Below, in pieces: positions 1 to 11,300 of a stretch of 64,000 nt of DNA. The notes under the pieces are model-generated. The model saw only the letters and a list, made by a program, of their open reading frames with translations, was not told where the DNA came from and ran no database searches. Both the position numbers and the translations under genes were made by a program. This stretch comes from Chimonanthus salicifolius (Eukaryota; Streptophyta; Magnoliopsida; Laurales; Calycanthaceae): assembly GCA_013350335.1 (NCBI GenBank), contig CM023533.1, positions 32,160,869-32,224,868 on the forward strand, given 5' to 3'. The first letter of the stretch is position 1. Each line of letters begins with the position of its first letter.

Positions 1-199
1 ATGGTAATTTCAGTAACTCAAGAGGTACAAATATTTTAGATACCTCATTGAACAATGCATGCCGCAAGTTATTGCAAATGGAGATCCTTAGCTTAGCCAT
101 TTCACATAAAATTTGTTTCATGTTTTGGCCCATTACCTTAGTGGTCCTCGTGCCTCATTTCATTTATTGATCCTTGATCCAATAAATTTCATCATCTCT

Positions 200-241
200 G
201 TGGGTGTGGGTGTGGGTGTGGGTGTGGGTGTGGGTGTGGGT
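200..241 (+). repeat. (GGGTGT)n hexanucleotide microsatellite
   Basis: About seven consecutive GTGGGT/GGGTGT units run through 200-241, followed by a G-rich stretch to about 290. The runs of three G on this strand could support a G-quadruplex; that is inference. The open frames across it (poly Gly-Val, or His-Pro on the other strand) are artefacts of the repeat. Confidence 0.9.
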
Positions 242-487
242 TTAGAGGAGGGGGGTGGGGTTGGGGGCGGGCGTTGGCGCGGGGGTGTTGGCGCGGCAGG
301 GAGAGCAATTCACAGAAAGTATTCATACAAGCTGGAACAACAGAAAACTGAAAATCACCAACTGAAAGGCATTTGATCAAAAACACCCTTCAGAGGTAAA
401 GCCCCTCAGTTTCTCTTAAGGAGAAGGTTAAACAACAAATTGATTTACTTCACCAAATTCTCTCTCAATTTACATGAAAAACACTAA

Positions 488-631
488 GGGCCTAGTTTCG
501 TAACCACGAATTTGTGAAGTGAAATCAGAATCCTGTGGAATTCTAGGCTATAAGCTGTTACAAAAATGACAGAATTCCACATAATTCTAATTTTATTAAG
601 GAATCCTGAGCTACCAAAGAGGCCCAAGATT
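488..631. mobile_element. Tourist-like fold-back fragment
   Basis: The left end reads GGGCCTAGTTTCGTA and the reverse complement of the right end reads GGGCCTCTTTGGTAG, giving imperfect terminal inverted repeats of the GGGCCTNTTTGGTA kind common in plant MITEs. I see no clean three-base target duplication, so this may be a decayed or partial copy. Confidence 0.4.
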
Positions 632-900
632 TTACAATCATGCAGATAGGGATCTTCCCACCTTTTGCCAATTCTAGTGAAAAGGGGATTTACAGTGAAA
701 AATAGCACCAGCATAAACACAGTTTTTTTTTTTTTTTTTTGGGAAAAAAAAAAAAGACCATTTGCCATTTTTCTTTTCTCATATTTTTTATAGAATCAAT
801 TGGTCAATTCTTCAAAAAAACATATTTTTACATGACCAACATTAAAACAGATTACAATTTAAGTGCCTTAGGGTCCCATTTCAAAAAAAAAAGTGCCTTA

Positions 901-1233
901 GGGTTTGTTCTGTAGGCCAGAGTTCTTGGGTGGTTCGGAATTTTGCGACATAGCATAAGTTCCAGCCCAAATTCCATGTTTTGTGAGACAGTACTTCCAA
1001 GGTGGGAATTATGAAATCCCCAAAATTCCAATTCGTGGTTTTATTAAATTCTCATTAAAAAGTGTCATTCTAGAAATCCAAAGATTGAACAGCTTTGAGT
1101 ACAAAATTCTCACATTCCATCTATTAATTCCAAGTGCACCAAAATAATTTGTAAATTCTAGAATTCGTGGACTTTGCTAAGTCCATAATTTTAAGGGAGC
1201 AGCATTTCCATTGGAATTTCTACCAAGAGGCCC
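901..1233. mobile_element. Tourist-like MITE with TTA target duplication
   Basis: A 333-bp non-coding segment is bounded by TTA at 898-900 and TTA at 1234-1236. The left end begins GGGTTTGTTCTGTAG and the right end, reverse complemented, begins GGGCCTCTTGGTAG, so the termini are imperfect inverted repeats. A three-base TTA/TAA duplication with such ends is the usual signature of PIF/Harbinger (Tourist) MITEs. There is no transposase. Confidence 0.55.
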
Positions 1234-1450
1234 TTAGTTTTTATGAAAGTGAATGATTTTCTTCTCTAAAAGACCAATATTAGTTTAAAGTAGTTTCTTG
1301 AGAGGAATTTGGCAAACTTTATTGAAAGTAGAATTTGGCAAACATGTTGAAGAATGGGAGTAACAGATATCTTCTGAACTCACAATACAAATCCCAATTT
1401 ACCATTACCCTTTAATATCAAAGATCCTTTAATATCAAAGTCCACATTAC

Positions 1451-1457
1451 AGAGAGA

Positions 1458-1519
<62 letters not shown>
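1451..1519 (+). repeat. (GA)n microsatellite
   Basis: A nearly pure GA dinucleotide tract of about 70 bases with a few interruptions at its left end. It lies in the putative intron just downstream of the left-edge gene's first exon. Confidence 0.95.
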
Positions 1520-1522
<3 letters not shown>

Positions 1523-1762
1523 TGGTAGCAGTAATATTTAGATAATATCAACCTTCTCCAAAAATTAAAAAAGGACCAAAAAGGGAAAAAGAAAAACTAA
1601 AAATCAACAGAAAATAATTAAACAATAACTCCATGCATCGTCTAGAATTCAACAAAACCTAATTCAAATTTGACGTAAATTACGAAAATGATCAGAAACG
1701 CTTAGAGGGAATAAAAAAGAAGAAAAAGGGAAAAAAGATTCCAAGAAACAGAATGGTCTTAC

Positions 1763-1930
1763 AGATTGGGAGCTAGAGATATGGACGGAAACGGAATCAG
1801 GAGAAGGAATCTGGTCAAAATCAGGCGAAGAAGGTGACGAGATGCTAACAATCTCTTTGGTGATGGTGCAACTGTATTCAACATCCAACATCGGGATGCT
1901 CTGGTGATTCACTTCTGCTTCTGCTACCAT
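1763..1930 (-). CDS. First coding exon of an unrecognised plant protein (partial gene)
   Basis: I do not recognise this protein. On the minus strand an ATG at 1930 opens a 56-codon exon that ends in phase 0 at a strong donor (CAATCT, then GTAAGA) at 1762-1761. The encoded start is MVAEAEVNHQSIPML, followed by a Ser/Pro/Asp-rich stretch ending HISSSQS. It has no signal peptide or membrane segment and looks like a disordered N-terminus. Support for a real exon comes from the good donor and from a TATA box and G-box at sensible distances upstream (2158-2164 and 2214-2219), leaving a 5' UTR of about 200 bases. The next exon must lie left of this window or be too short to see in 1-1762. The open frame continues past the donor, but that part is intronic. 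Function cannot be stated. Confidence 0.55.
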
Positions 1931-2157
1931 CTCTCTCTTCTCAAATCAACGATCATCAGCATCACAATAACAAAACAAAAAGATCCAACGCCTAAAATTC
2001 GACGCTCTGCTTCGATCTTCTCTTTCTTCGATCTTCTCTTTCTTTTTTCGGACGATGGAAAACGTAGTTAGGGTTTTTATTTTCTTTCTTTTTTGACGGA
2101 TTTGGAGCAGTTGGTGACTTGGTGTTACTTAGCGTGAGAAACAAGATGTGGAGGGGA

Positions 2158-2219
2158 TTTTATAGGACAAGCCGGGTTACCGGCTGAAACTGGCAGTTTG
2201 GTTTTACGACTGGCACGTG
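2158..2219 (-). promoter_or_regulatory. Core promoter of the left-edge gene (TATA box and G-box)
   Basis: Read on the minus strand, TATAAAA lies at 2164-2158 in the context CCTATAAAA, and the palindromic G-box CACGTG lies at 2214-2219, about 50 bases further upstream. Transcription would be expected to start near 2125-2130, giving a roughly 200-base 5' UTR before the ATG at 1930. This is motif evidence only. Confidence 0.5.
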
Positions 2220-5010
2220 TTTGGTTCTAGGTAGCTTACATGAGAGTGGATTCTTGTGCTATTCTTCCACGCACAGGAAAAGGAAACCAATCCGCACCAC
2301 ACCGTTGCCAGTTCCCACTTCCATCAGGAACTTTCTATAATCGCGTAGAGTTGGTAGAATTTGAGCCGTCGATTGTTTCTTACTGCAATTAGGGCGCTGG
2401 GTCGAGGTTTGGGTTTAGGGTTTGGATCCATGTCAGTAACTCAGTGTAAATTAGTCAAATTAAAGTTTATTTTTTAGTCTAATTCTAATTTAAACATAAT
2501 ATTTAGACTGAAAAAATTAATCTGAGTTAGAGCAAATTAAATCCTTTTTTTTAATTTTTATATAAACTCAAATTAAACTCTACCTAAGTTACACCTCTAT
2601 CTGCAATTAATTTAAGGTGAGATTTATCAACGGCTAAATAATTTATATTCAATTTTGAAATTAGAGTCATCATCAAATAATTTAATTCTAATGTCTAACT
2701 AAAAAAATCTAAGCCAAAGTCCAACCAACTTATAAGATTCCAAATTAGATGGTAAAATAATCACATACACAAGAAGCCCACTAAATAAAATATTGATGAG
2801 TCCGTTGTGAAGGTCTTTCACTAACATACCATTCATCAAAAATTACTTTTATTGAATTCGTCAAATCACATTTTTTTAAACTACATAAAATTTGATTAAC
2901 TCAAATTATTTTTTAATATTTAAACTTCACGGCTCTTAAAAATATGCCTTGATTGAAATGATCAATATAATTTTTAATAGAATGTAATCTAAAAAATATA
3001 TTTTCAATAACATCATTATTTCATTTGGTGAATCTCATACGTATATATAGAATGATACATTGTATTTTCCATTATAAATCAGTTCACAATGATCTAGTAC
3101 AAATTTTTAATCAAAATTTTTAAATATTAATATTGATTGAATTTAAAAAAATAAAAAATGATGTACACTGAAAGTTCACACCAATTTTAAAATAGATACT
3201 TTCTCGTGAGATTAACTTCAAATTGAACGGCACTCCAAGTGGCCACGTAGTCCTATATTAAATTGGCAAGGAAGTTTTGGAGTAGGCGGATGGATAAGGA
3301 GAGTTGCTTGGAAATTGGGTGAGAGAAATTTTGTGAGACAAACACAGTAGCGTATGGATATGTATGATCAGAGACCTTTTAACATCGGAACTGGAAATGA
3401 CACGTGGAAGCCACTAAAAGGCCAGAAGACCTTTAAAGATAGGCCAAGGCTGATTGCGCGTGGCGTGCAACCGCCCTTCTTCTACATCTTTTATTAATCT
3501 TATCATTAATAAGTGAGGGTGGACATTTTAACATAGTAGAGCACTTTAGTGAATTTTTTATTTTTATTTTATATTAAAAAATTAGTTATTTTTTAGTGAA
3601 TCGATGTATTGAACCAGTGCACCAATCAAATTACTAAAAAATTAAAATTTAAAGAAAGTGGTTTGATATATGCACTAATTTTTTGAGACGTAAAAATATT
3701 CAAATCGATGTATCAATTAATTAAAAAGTGATCTGATCGGCATATTGATTTTTTAATGTCTGATTTTTAAAAATTTTGTATAGATAGATTATAGTAAAGT
3801 GGAAAGTCCGAAAAACCTATATCTCTCTCATTTTAAGATGGGCACCCATGATTAATCTTAATAATTAATAATAGGATGGCCATTTAGACATCAAATTTTC
3901 TTTTAAGAGACACTTTATTTTAAAATTTTGTGTGAAAATTAACATTTTGCCTCATAATTTTTTTAAAAAGACAATTCCTCTATACCAAATTGAGAAATAA
4001 AATGATAATTTCGTATATAATTTTGAAATAAAATATCTCTTAAAAAAACTTGTGTTTAAATAGCTATCCTTAATAGTATTAAACATATTTGTTTGAAATG
4101 AAATGCCCTTTCTTGGTTTTCTTCCGGCCCAGCCGTGTGAAGGTAATCGGGTAATTTTGAAGTTTTCTTTTAATTCTAGAAACAGGGGGTAAAACCGTAA
4201 CTTTGTGGCTCCTCTTGGAATGTGAATGGAATATAACCTCCGACAACCGATTTACTCTTGCTTTCACACATGCTGACGTTATTTCTCCCTTGTCACCATG
4301 TGTGCATGAATAATTTATAAATACTGTACCTCCCTAGTTTTGCTCTAATTACAAAACTAACTATCTAAATTTAATAATTACAAAAATTACTTTTGTTTCT
4401 TATTTAGTTGCAATTTCCAAACATCTCATTTTAATATATTAAATATCTAAAGTGATCTTATTAATTAAAGAATTATAATCAAAACTCTTAATAAGATGTA
4501 CTTTTTTAACACTTTATTTAAAAAAGATGTGACTATTTTTTTTTTTGTTTGAAGTATGAAAATGTCTAAGTTAGTCTTTCACAGTGTGTGAAAATCTTCT
4601 ATATGCACACAGTGAGTAAGTCTGCAGAGCGACCTTTCACTGGAGTTACTAAAGATTAAACACAAGACTTCAATCCTAGAGTTTTATGTCTCAACTGGAA
4701 AAATAAATCTCGATTTTTAAAAATTTGATATCGTATCGGCCGATAAATGTGGTTTAATAAATAAAAATAAAAGAGAGAAATTTCTCGACCAAAATTTAAA
4801 TCCCTCATCTCAACCACTAGTTAAATAAAATTTTAAAGTTTAAAATTAGAACGCTAAAATGACAACATAAGAATTTTTTTTATTTCCCTTCTTCTATATC
4901 ATCATATATACATCCCTTGAATAATTATAATCCACTTAAAAAATAATGAAGAGTTCCCCACAGTTCTTTACTTCTGGGTTTCAATTCGGCAGAGCACCTC
5001 CCTTAAGCAA
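2220..5010. other. AT-rich intergenic region between divergent genes
   Basis: No gene is supported here. It separates the left-edge gene (minus) from TFIIA-gamma (plus). The sequence is AT-rich with decayed repeat-like text. It includes a G-box CACGTG at 3401-3406 in a locally GC-richer patch (about 3230-3480) that might belong to either promoter. A SINE-like or LTR-like patch sits near 4546-4700, and a short GTATCGGCCGATA motif near 4734 resembles the repeats at 23.3 kb and 56.5 kb. The small open frame at 4079-4267 has no support. Confidence 0.6.
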
Positions 5011-5016
5011 TAGGTG

Positions 5017-5122
5017 CACGTGCTAGGAACACGAGTTTCGAGCCACACGTGTGGATTCATACGAGTGAGACGTTCTCATCTCCTATAAAGGGCGTTGGAG
5101 GGTGAACGGCTCGGATATAAAA
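5017..5122 (+). promoter_or_regulatory. TFIIA-gamma promoter: paired G-boxes and TATA boxes
   Basis: Two CACGTG G-boxes lie at 5017-5022 and 5046-5051, 29 bases apart. The second is the centre of a perfect 12-base palindrome, CCACACGTGTGG (5043-5054). Downstream there are two TATA candidates, TATAAAG at 5084-5090 and TATAAAA at 5116-5122. The second would place the start near 5145-5150 and give a CT-rich 5' UTR of about 230 bases before the ATG at 5377. G-boxes are known binding sites for bZIP and bHLH factors. Use in this plant is inferred. Confidence 0.5.
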
Positions 5123-5376
5123 GCAGCTCAAATTCAATCGCCAGGGAGCGAGAGACACAGCAGAGTAGAGATTTCAAATCCCTGTCTTCTCCTCCAAAAT
5201 CAACCTTCAACATTGAGGTATTTACCAAAGCTGTCTCTCCCCATCTACTCTCTTCTCATATTCTTGTTCTTCTCCTACTCGACTCCTCCTGAAGAATCTA
5301 GGGTTTCAGCTTCGAGATCGCCTATTGGATCATAGACGATTCTGATTCTCTCGAAATCGACAGATCGATCGAAGGG

Positions 5377-8300
5377 ATGGCAACGTTTGAACTGTACAGG
5401 CGGTCGACCATTGGCATGTGCTTGACGGAAACCCTGGATGAAATGGTCTCCAATGGCACTCTCAGCCCTGAGCTCGCCATCCAGGTTCTTGTCCAATTCG
5501 ATAAGGTCAGGTTTGAATCTGTTTCTTATTTTGATGAATTTCCTGCTTTATTTACTGCACTATTCATTCGAATTGGTTATTTTCTCTCTCATTTCGTTTT
5601 GTTTTTAATGTTTGTAGACGATGACAGAAGCACTGGAGACGCAAGTGAAGAGCAAGGTCTTGATCAAGGTACATCTGTGGAGCTTCCTTTTTTTTTCTTT
5701 GAACTTCTTTGTGATTGCGATTTATGGTGTTCTTATCGAATTCTCATCAAGTTTTGTCATAACTGTGCTTATGTAAATGGACTATTGTGAACTGCAAACG
5801 AGAATAATGAAAAATTAGGACCCTTACTGTAGGAGATAGTAGCATTTCTTTATACATATGATTTTGAAGACAGGGTCATAGATGTGTGAAAATATTAAAA
5901 TTGGTGTCCACTACTAAAAAAATGATTTCATCAGTGGCCTTAGATGTTTGGAGATATTGTAGTCAGCATTCACTGCTAAAAAAAACGTTGATTTTGTCAA
6001 CCCATATGATAGTTTGCAGGTGACAAAAGGTTGATCTTAATCTGTTGTGAGTGCAACAATTGCATCTGCTGCGGGGCCATGATGAACATATTTGACTTGA
6101 ACTGCAGTAAAGTGCTTCCTTCATGATCTACTGACACTACTCTTGCCATACTCCATGTTATCCACTGGTTTCTCCAAGGCTCATCCAGATTCTTTGTTTT
6201 TTATTCTGATATTATCGATCCGAATTTCTTATCAGTTATCACTGAACCATGCAACTCTGGTTGCCGGTATAGGTTTTGACTTTATCTGCCATGAAGCCTT
6301 TTCATGTGGATATGATCTTCTCTTTGAATGACCCGAGTGTATCCCTTATATCGTATTTTGGGTAAAGAGTATGAACTTTGTGATCAGCTGGTTACTGATG
6401 GATGCTTCTTCAACTGGTAGTAGTGGATGGGTTGTGGAAGTTTGTTAATTAGGTTGTGTACCTGGATTGGGCTTCTTCTAAATGTCTGTTGCCTTGAGTT
6501 GAGTTGAGTTGAGTTAACTCAGACTGTTTTACCCAATTCATTTCAAGTTTTTAGACTTTGTAGGAAACACATCATAATGTGTTCCATTCTACATCTTGGA
6601 TTGAATTGGTTAATGAAATTTGAGTAAGAAATGGGCTGGTTTTGAGACTGGGTTTAGAGCAGGAAATATATGATAATATGGATGATTTTTAAATTATGCT
6701 GCCTTGTGGGCTTTGTAGCCTATCAAGATGGGTCTGAATCACAACTAGGATGTCTACTTGCTTTATCTTATTAGACCTTCCTCTAAGATTCAAGTTTAGC
6801 ATTGTGATGTGCAACTTGGGAAGCTGTGCAAATTATTTCTACTGATTACTCTATGAACTTGGAAAACAAGGTGCTAGAAACTGCATCAGTTTCAAACCAG
6901 TAAGGCTTGTTTTTCTTAATTTTTTTGGTAGATTTTTTTTTTTTAATTATATTGGTTATAACTAGCATCACTGATGGGTAGCATTGTTCTAGTTGGATCA
7001 AATGGATTTTCGATTTTCATGCCCTGTGCAATCTTGACCTAATATTCATTATGTGGAGAGATGAGTACAAAGTGGATATCTAGATCCTTGATTCTAAGGA
7101 TATAGGCATGTCTAGGATTGGAGTCAACTGGTAAGTACAGCCAATTATCAGTGTTTCTCTTGGTATTTACTATTTTTTAACGGTTGCTCAAAATGTTTAA
7201 TGTGCTGGTGTATTAAAAAAGAAAGAAAGAAAGAAAAATGATTACACACTAGTATTTGCATTTCAGAATATTTATGGGATAAAAGCATACAAGACTGAAG
7301 CTGAAATCATTTGGTCTTTGTCAACGCAAAATTCTAAAAAATTGGATGCAAACTTAGGAACCCTAATGAATCTAAAGTGATCTTTTATCCTTGCACTTCT
7401 CTGACTATCCAACTCAGGTGATCCATTTTCTTTAAAGGATCCAGATATCATAAAGTCTAATTACTTTTATCATTTGGTAAACATATCTTCTGAGGATCAC
7501 TTCTTGTGGTGAATAAAGAGCACACACTTGATAACCAGTTGTAGTAGCAGTGCCCCATATTCTTCATGATTTATCCTCTCCAGGAGGCATCATGGGTGTA
7601 ACCAACCAGTCTTGGCCTGGAAGGTTAATAATAAAATTTTGGTCTGACCAGTTTGTATCTCTGGAGTGCTGTTTATTCTGCAGAGAATGTGCTGCTTAAT
7701 AGAAGAACACGTGAAGATGCAATATTTGTATTTTGTAAGGAAGCAAGTTAACTATACATATTGTAAATCCACACATACACACGTACAAAAAAAAATGCAC
7801 TGAAATGGAAAATTTTAAGGAGAAGAAGTTGAGCTTTTTAATGAACAGAAAATAGAAATCAGCTGTAGAACCGATACCCAAAAAAATCAACTATAGAACA
7901 GAGAAGTTTATGTGACAGGGAAAGTGTTAAGCCATGTTGTTATTTAACCCTGTATACTGAATCTGATTATAATACTCCACGTATACACAGTCTTGATTCC
8001 TAAAGGGAGTCAAGTAATCTATGGTGGATTAATGTATAAGTTGTAATAGTGAAGTATGTTAAAGTAAATGGTTAGATGTTTCTCTATTTTTGAAGATAAC
8101 ATGTGCATTAAAAACAAGGTTATTCCCAACTGCTTTGGTAGGGCGGGTGGGGAGGGATTCTGATTTTTACTTCTTGATATTTATTAATTTAAAGAGAACA
8201 CACTGATATAGTAGCTTCGTTAGTTCTGTTTGCTTACACTTATTGTTTAAAGGAAAAAAGGCAGATCATAATTAAGTAGTGCCTACATTCAACAATATTA

Positions 8301-11300
8301 TTGTTGCACATATTCCACCATAATCCAGTTACTATACCTCAAATGGATGAAACTATTTTCTATATAATTGCATTATTTGATGGCGGTATATTACTAATTT
8401 TATGGTCACTATCTATTTTCTTGTTCTTTGATACGGTGAAATACTTATAAATGCAGTTAAACAAAGTAAATAAAGTGATGAAAATGGCCAAGGTCCAATA
8501 AGGAAATGGACGATGAAGATAGAGTATGATATGAGCGAATACTACTTACTATGTAATTCTTTATTCAGTCGAAGCTCCCTATCAACCCTGATTTTGCCAG
8601 GCCATCTGCAGTCTCATTGAGCTCCCTGGTAATGAGGCTGAACCAAGCCTCTCGTAGTCTCGTTAGAAGCCCATACCCATAGCTCAGTAACAATGTAGTG
8701 GAATCTCATCATTCCAAAAAAAAAAGTGGAATCTCCAAGGCAATCTCAGATCATCAAACCATTACGGGTGAAGTTTGTGGAAGGCATTTTCCTTTTTATT
8801 GTTGGATATAAATATGAATTTTTTCATAAAAAATAATAATCAGGCATGGCAAGTCTTTGCTTCTCACCTAGATCGTTCCAATCACCTTTTTCAGAATGGA
8901 TTGTCATTTTGGTTTCCTTTTCTCAAGTTGCCACAAGTGGTTAGTTTAGTAGAGAAGAGAATAGGTTTGCCAAGTAAGAATGAAAAAACAGTAATGCTTA
9001 CTAGATTCGGATAAACCCTTTGATGACTTATTGGCTGCCTAGTTACAAATGAGGAAACTTCGAACTACAACTAGCAAGCTAGATAGCTATAGAGGCACAC
9101 GGGATCATGTTTCTCCAGGCAGGCAGAGCCCCAAAGCCCCCAAACGTAGTCTAATTGGCCTAGAACGCTGCGCTTAAGTTTCTTTTTTATTTTGTTGTAT
9201 GGGTGTAGCTCAGTTGGCTTGAGCTTTTAGGAATAGACCTCTCCGGGTTTGACCCTCCCTAGATTTACCTAATACATGAGTCTTGCAAAGCCCCAGACCG
9301 CCAAACGTAGTCAATATGACCTAGAATGCTGTACTTAAGTTTCTTTTCTATTTTGCCTAGTTGACTTGAACTTTTAGGGAATAAACTAGAGGTCTCAAGT
9401 TCAACCCTCTCCAGAGTAACCTAATACACGAGGCTTGCAAATGGTTTTGTGTATCCATGGAATTAGTCTCACCTCTAATATGTGGGGATACCCATGATAT
9501 TAAAAAAAAGTTTCTTTTTAATTTTTCCCTAGGGCGTCAGTACTCTTGAAGCAAGGAGATGTATGGATCTGTTTTTGGCAACAATCACCATAAGCTTCAT
9601 TTTCATGCTCCATCAAATTCCAATACGTGGTGGCGCTTGTTATGACTTTGAATTTGATCAACTTAACTATTATACCTTCTTTTTTTTCTATTTGTTGAAG
9701 TGTTTGGTGAGTGGTGACCCATGGACCTTCATCAGATAGAACAATTTCACAATATAATGTTAATGAATGGCAAGTAAATATTGTTGTGAGAACATAATTG
9801 CAAGCTGGAATGTTGAAGTGGAGGACAGAAATGTTTCATTCAGACATGTATCTATTTGTCTCAATTATTTTTCTAAGATATTGTCTTGCAGAATTCCAAA
9901 ATCATAATCGTCAACGGCCTTAATTTGCTCTTCTGGAATTTTATGTGAAATCCATTTGTTGTTTATCTGAAGTAAATGATAATATCTTTGATCCAATGAG
10001 CTGTTGTCAACATGTCTGAGACATTTGTTTTCTGGTATATTTTATGGGATTTTCATTAGTTATCCCATGAGACACATTCTTTCTCATAGCAAGTTGTTCA
10101 TGATTGCCTGTTATCCTTGTTATAATGAAAATAGGGAGAAAAGAAAGAAAGAGGTGGAGGAAAAGGGAAGAAAAGAAAAATAATTCTTTGTATTATGTAT
10201 TGCTTGTTCTTCTAACAAAGGAGGATGCATGTATATAAAGAGTTCATGGAGCCAATCAAGGCGAGGTAAAAAGGAAAGAAAAATTAATTACAATCATTTA
10301 CAATAATGAAATCTAACAATATCTAGAGGCCAACCACATGTGTAAAATGTAATACACCATATCTTACAACAATCATTGGGCTTGAAGTGGTGGGATTGCT
10401 GGGGTGCAGATCCTTATTATTTTTTTACAGTTCTCTTTTCATAGGTTTTCTATACTTTGTGCCCCTCCTTTTCTTTAATTTTTATCTTGTTGCATATATC
10501 TTGTCACTTATTATTTGTTAATGAGAATTAGCCATCGAACCTATGCTTTCTTCACTAGGAATGTGCCAATATCAAGGTCAACTATCTATAGAATCTTGAG
10601 GATATCGGGTGGGCCAAATATCACCCTTATTAGATCATCCCAACTTCTTAACTTTTGATTTTATAGTTCCACCCAAAGCATAACAAGATCCCCTCCCCCA
10701 TCCTTTTTTTTTTTTTGAAGTATATCTATGAAAGTTAATTATGTGGTTTCACATTTTAATATAAGTTAGGTTAGCGAGACACACCAACGAGATGTGTCAT
10801 TGGATGGATCGTGGTTTGTACAATTTAGGTTCATTTGATAGATGATTACATAGATATGGAGTATATAAAGCTTCACTATCAATTGATAATCCAAGCCATA
10901 TAATCTTCGCCTTTAAATTTTGATGAGTATGGCCATTGATTTTTAAAAATTCAAAATCAAGGGATAGAATCATCAGATAGAGGTGAAACTTCATACAAAA
11001 ACTATTCATATGGTCCTCTTTACATCAGACCTAACAACGTGGGCTCTAAAATCCATTTTAGTAGATGTCTTGCTATCTACCGAGACACTACATGTCTCAG
11101 CAGAGTTTTTGTTTTAATATTGTTCTACATCAAGACATCAACATTGTTGGGTATTCCAACTGTTTCCTGCCATTCCTGAAAGCATAAGTGGTGTTGTTGC
11201 ATACATGCCAGTCAACTTTTTTTCAACTCAGACCTTGCCTAAAGATCAAGCCAGGTCTAAGCCCCTTAGAGGGACATTAGTGTTAAATTTGCTAATTTTT

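Larger units (their letters stand above)
1..1762 (-). other. Putative first intron of the unrecognised left-edge gene
   Basis: This is the sequence downstream (leftward, minus strand) of the only exon seen for this gene, so it is most likely intron 1. It shows no exon I can support. It holds a GGGTGT hexamer repeat near 200-240, a fold-back-like fragment at about 488-631, a Tourist-like element at 901-1233, and a long GA tract at 1451-1519. The short open frames here are low-complexity or shadows. Confidence 0.45.

Noticed and set aside
200..1520. CRISPR-like or satellite array
   Set aside because: The repeats are simple-sequence microsatellites; there are no spaced direct repeats, and this is plant nuclear DNA.
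9199..9260. Functional tRNA genes at the A/B-box pairs (also 30697-30765 and 26140-26215)
   Set aside because: Box-like motifs exist but no cloverleaf or paired acceptor stem can be drawn; A-rich tails point to SINEs.
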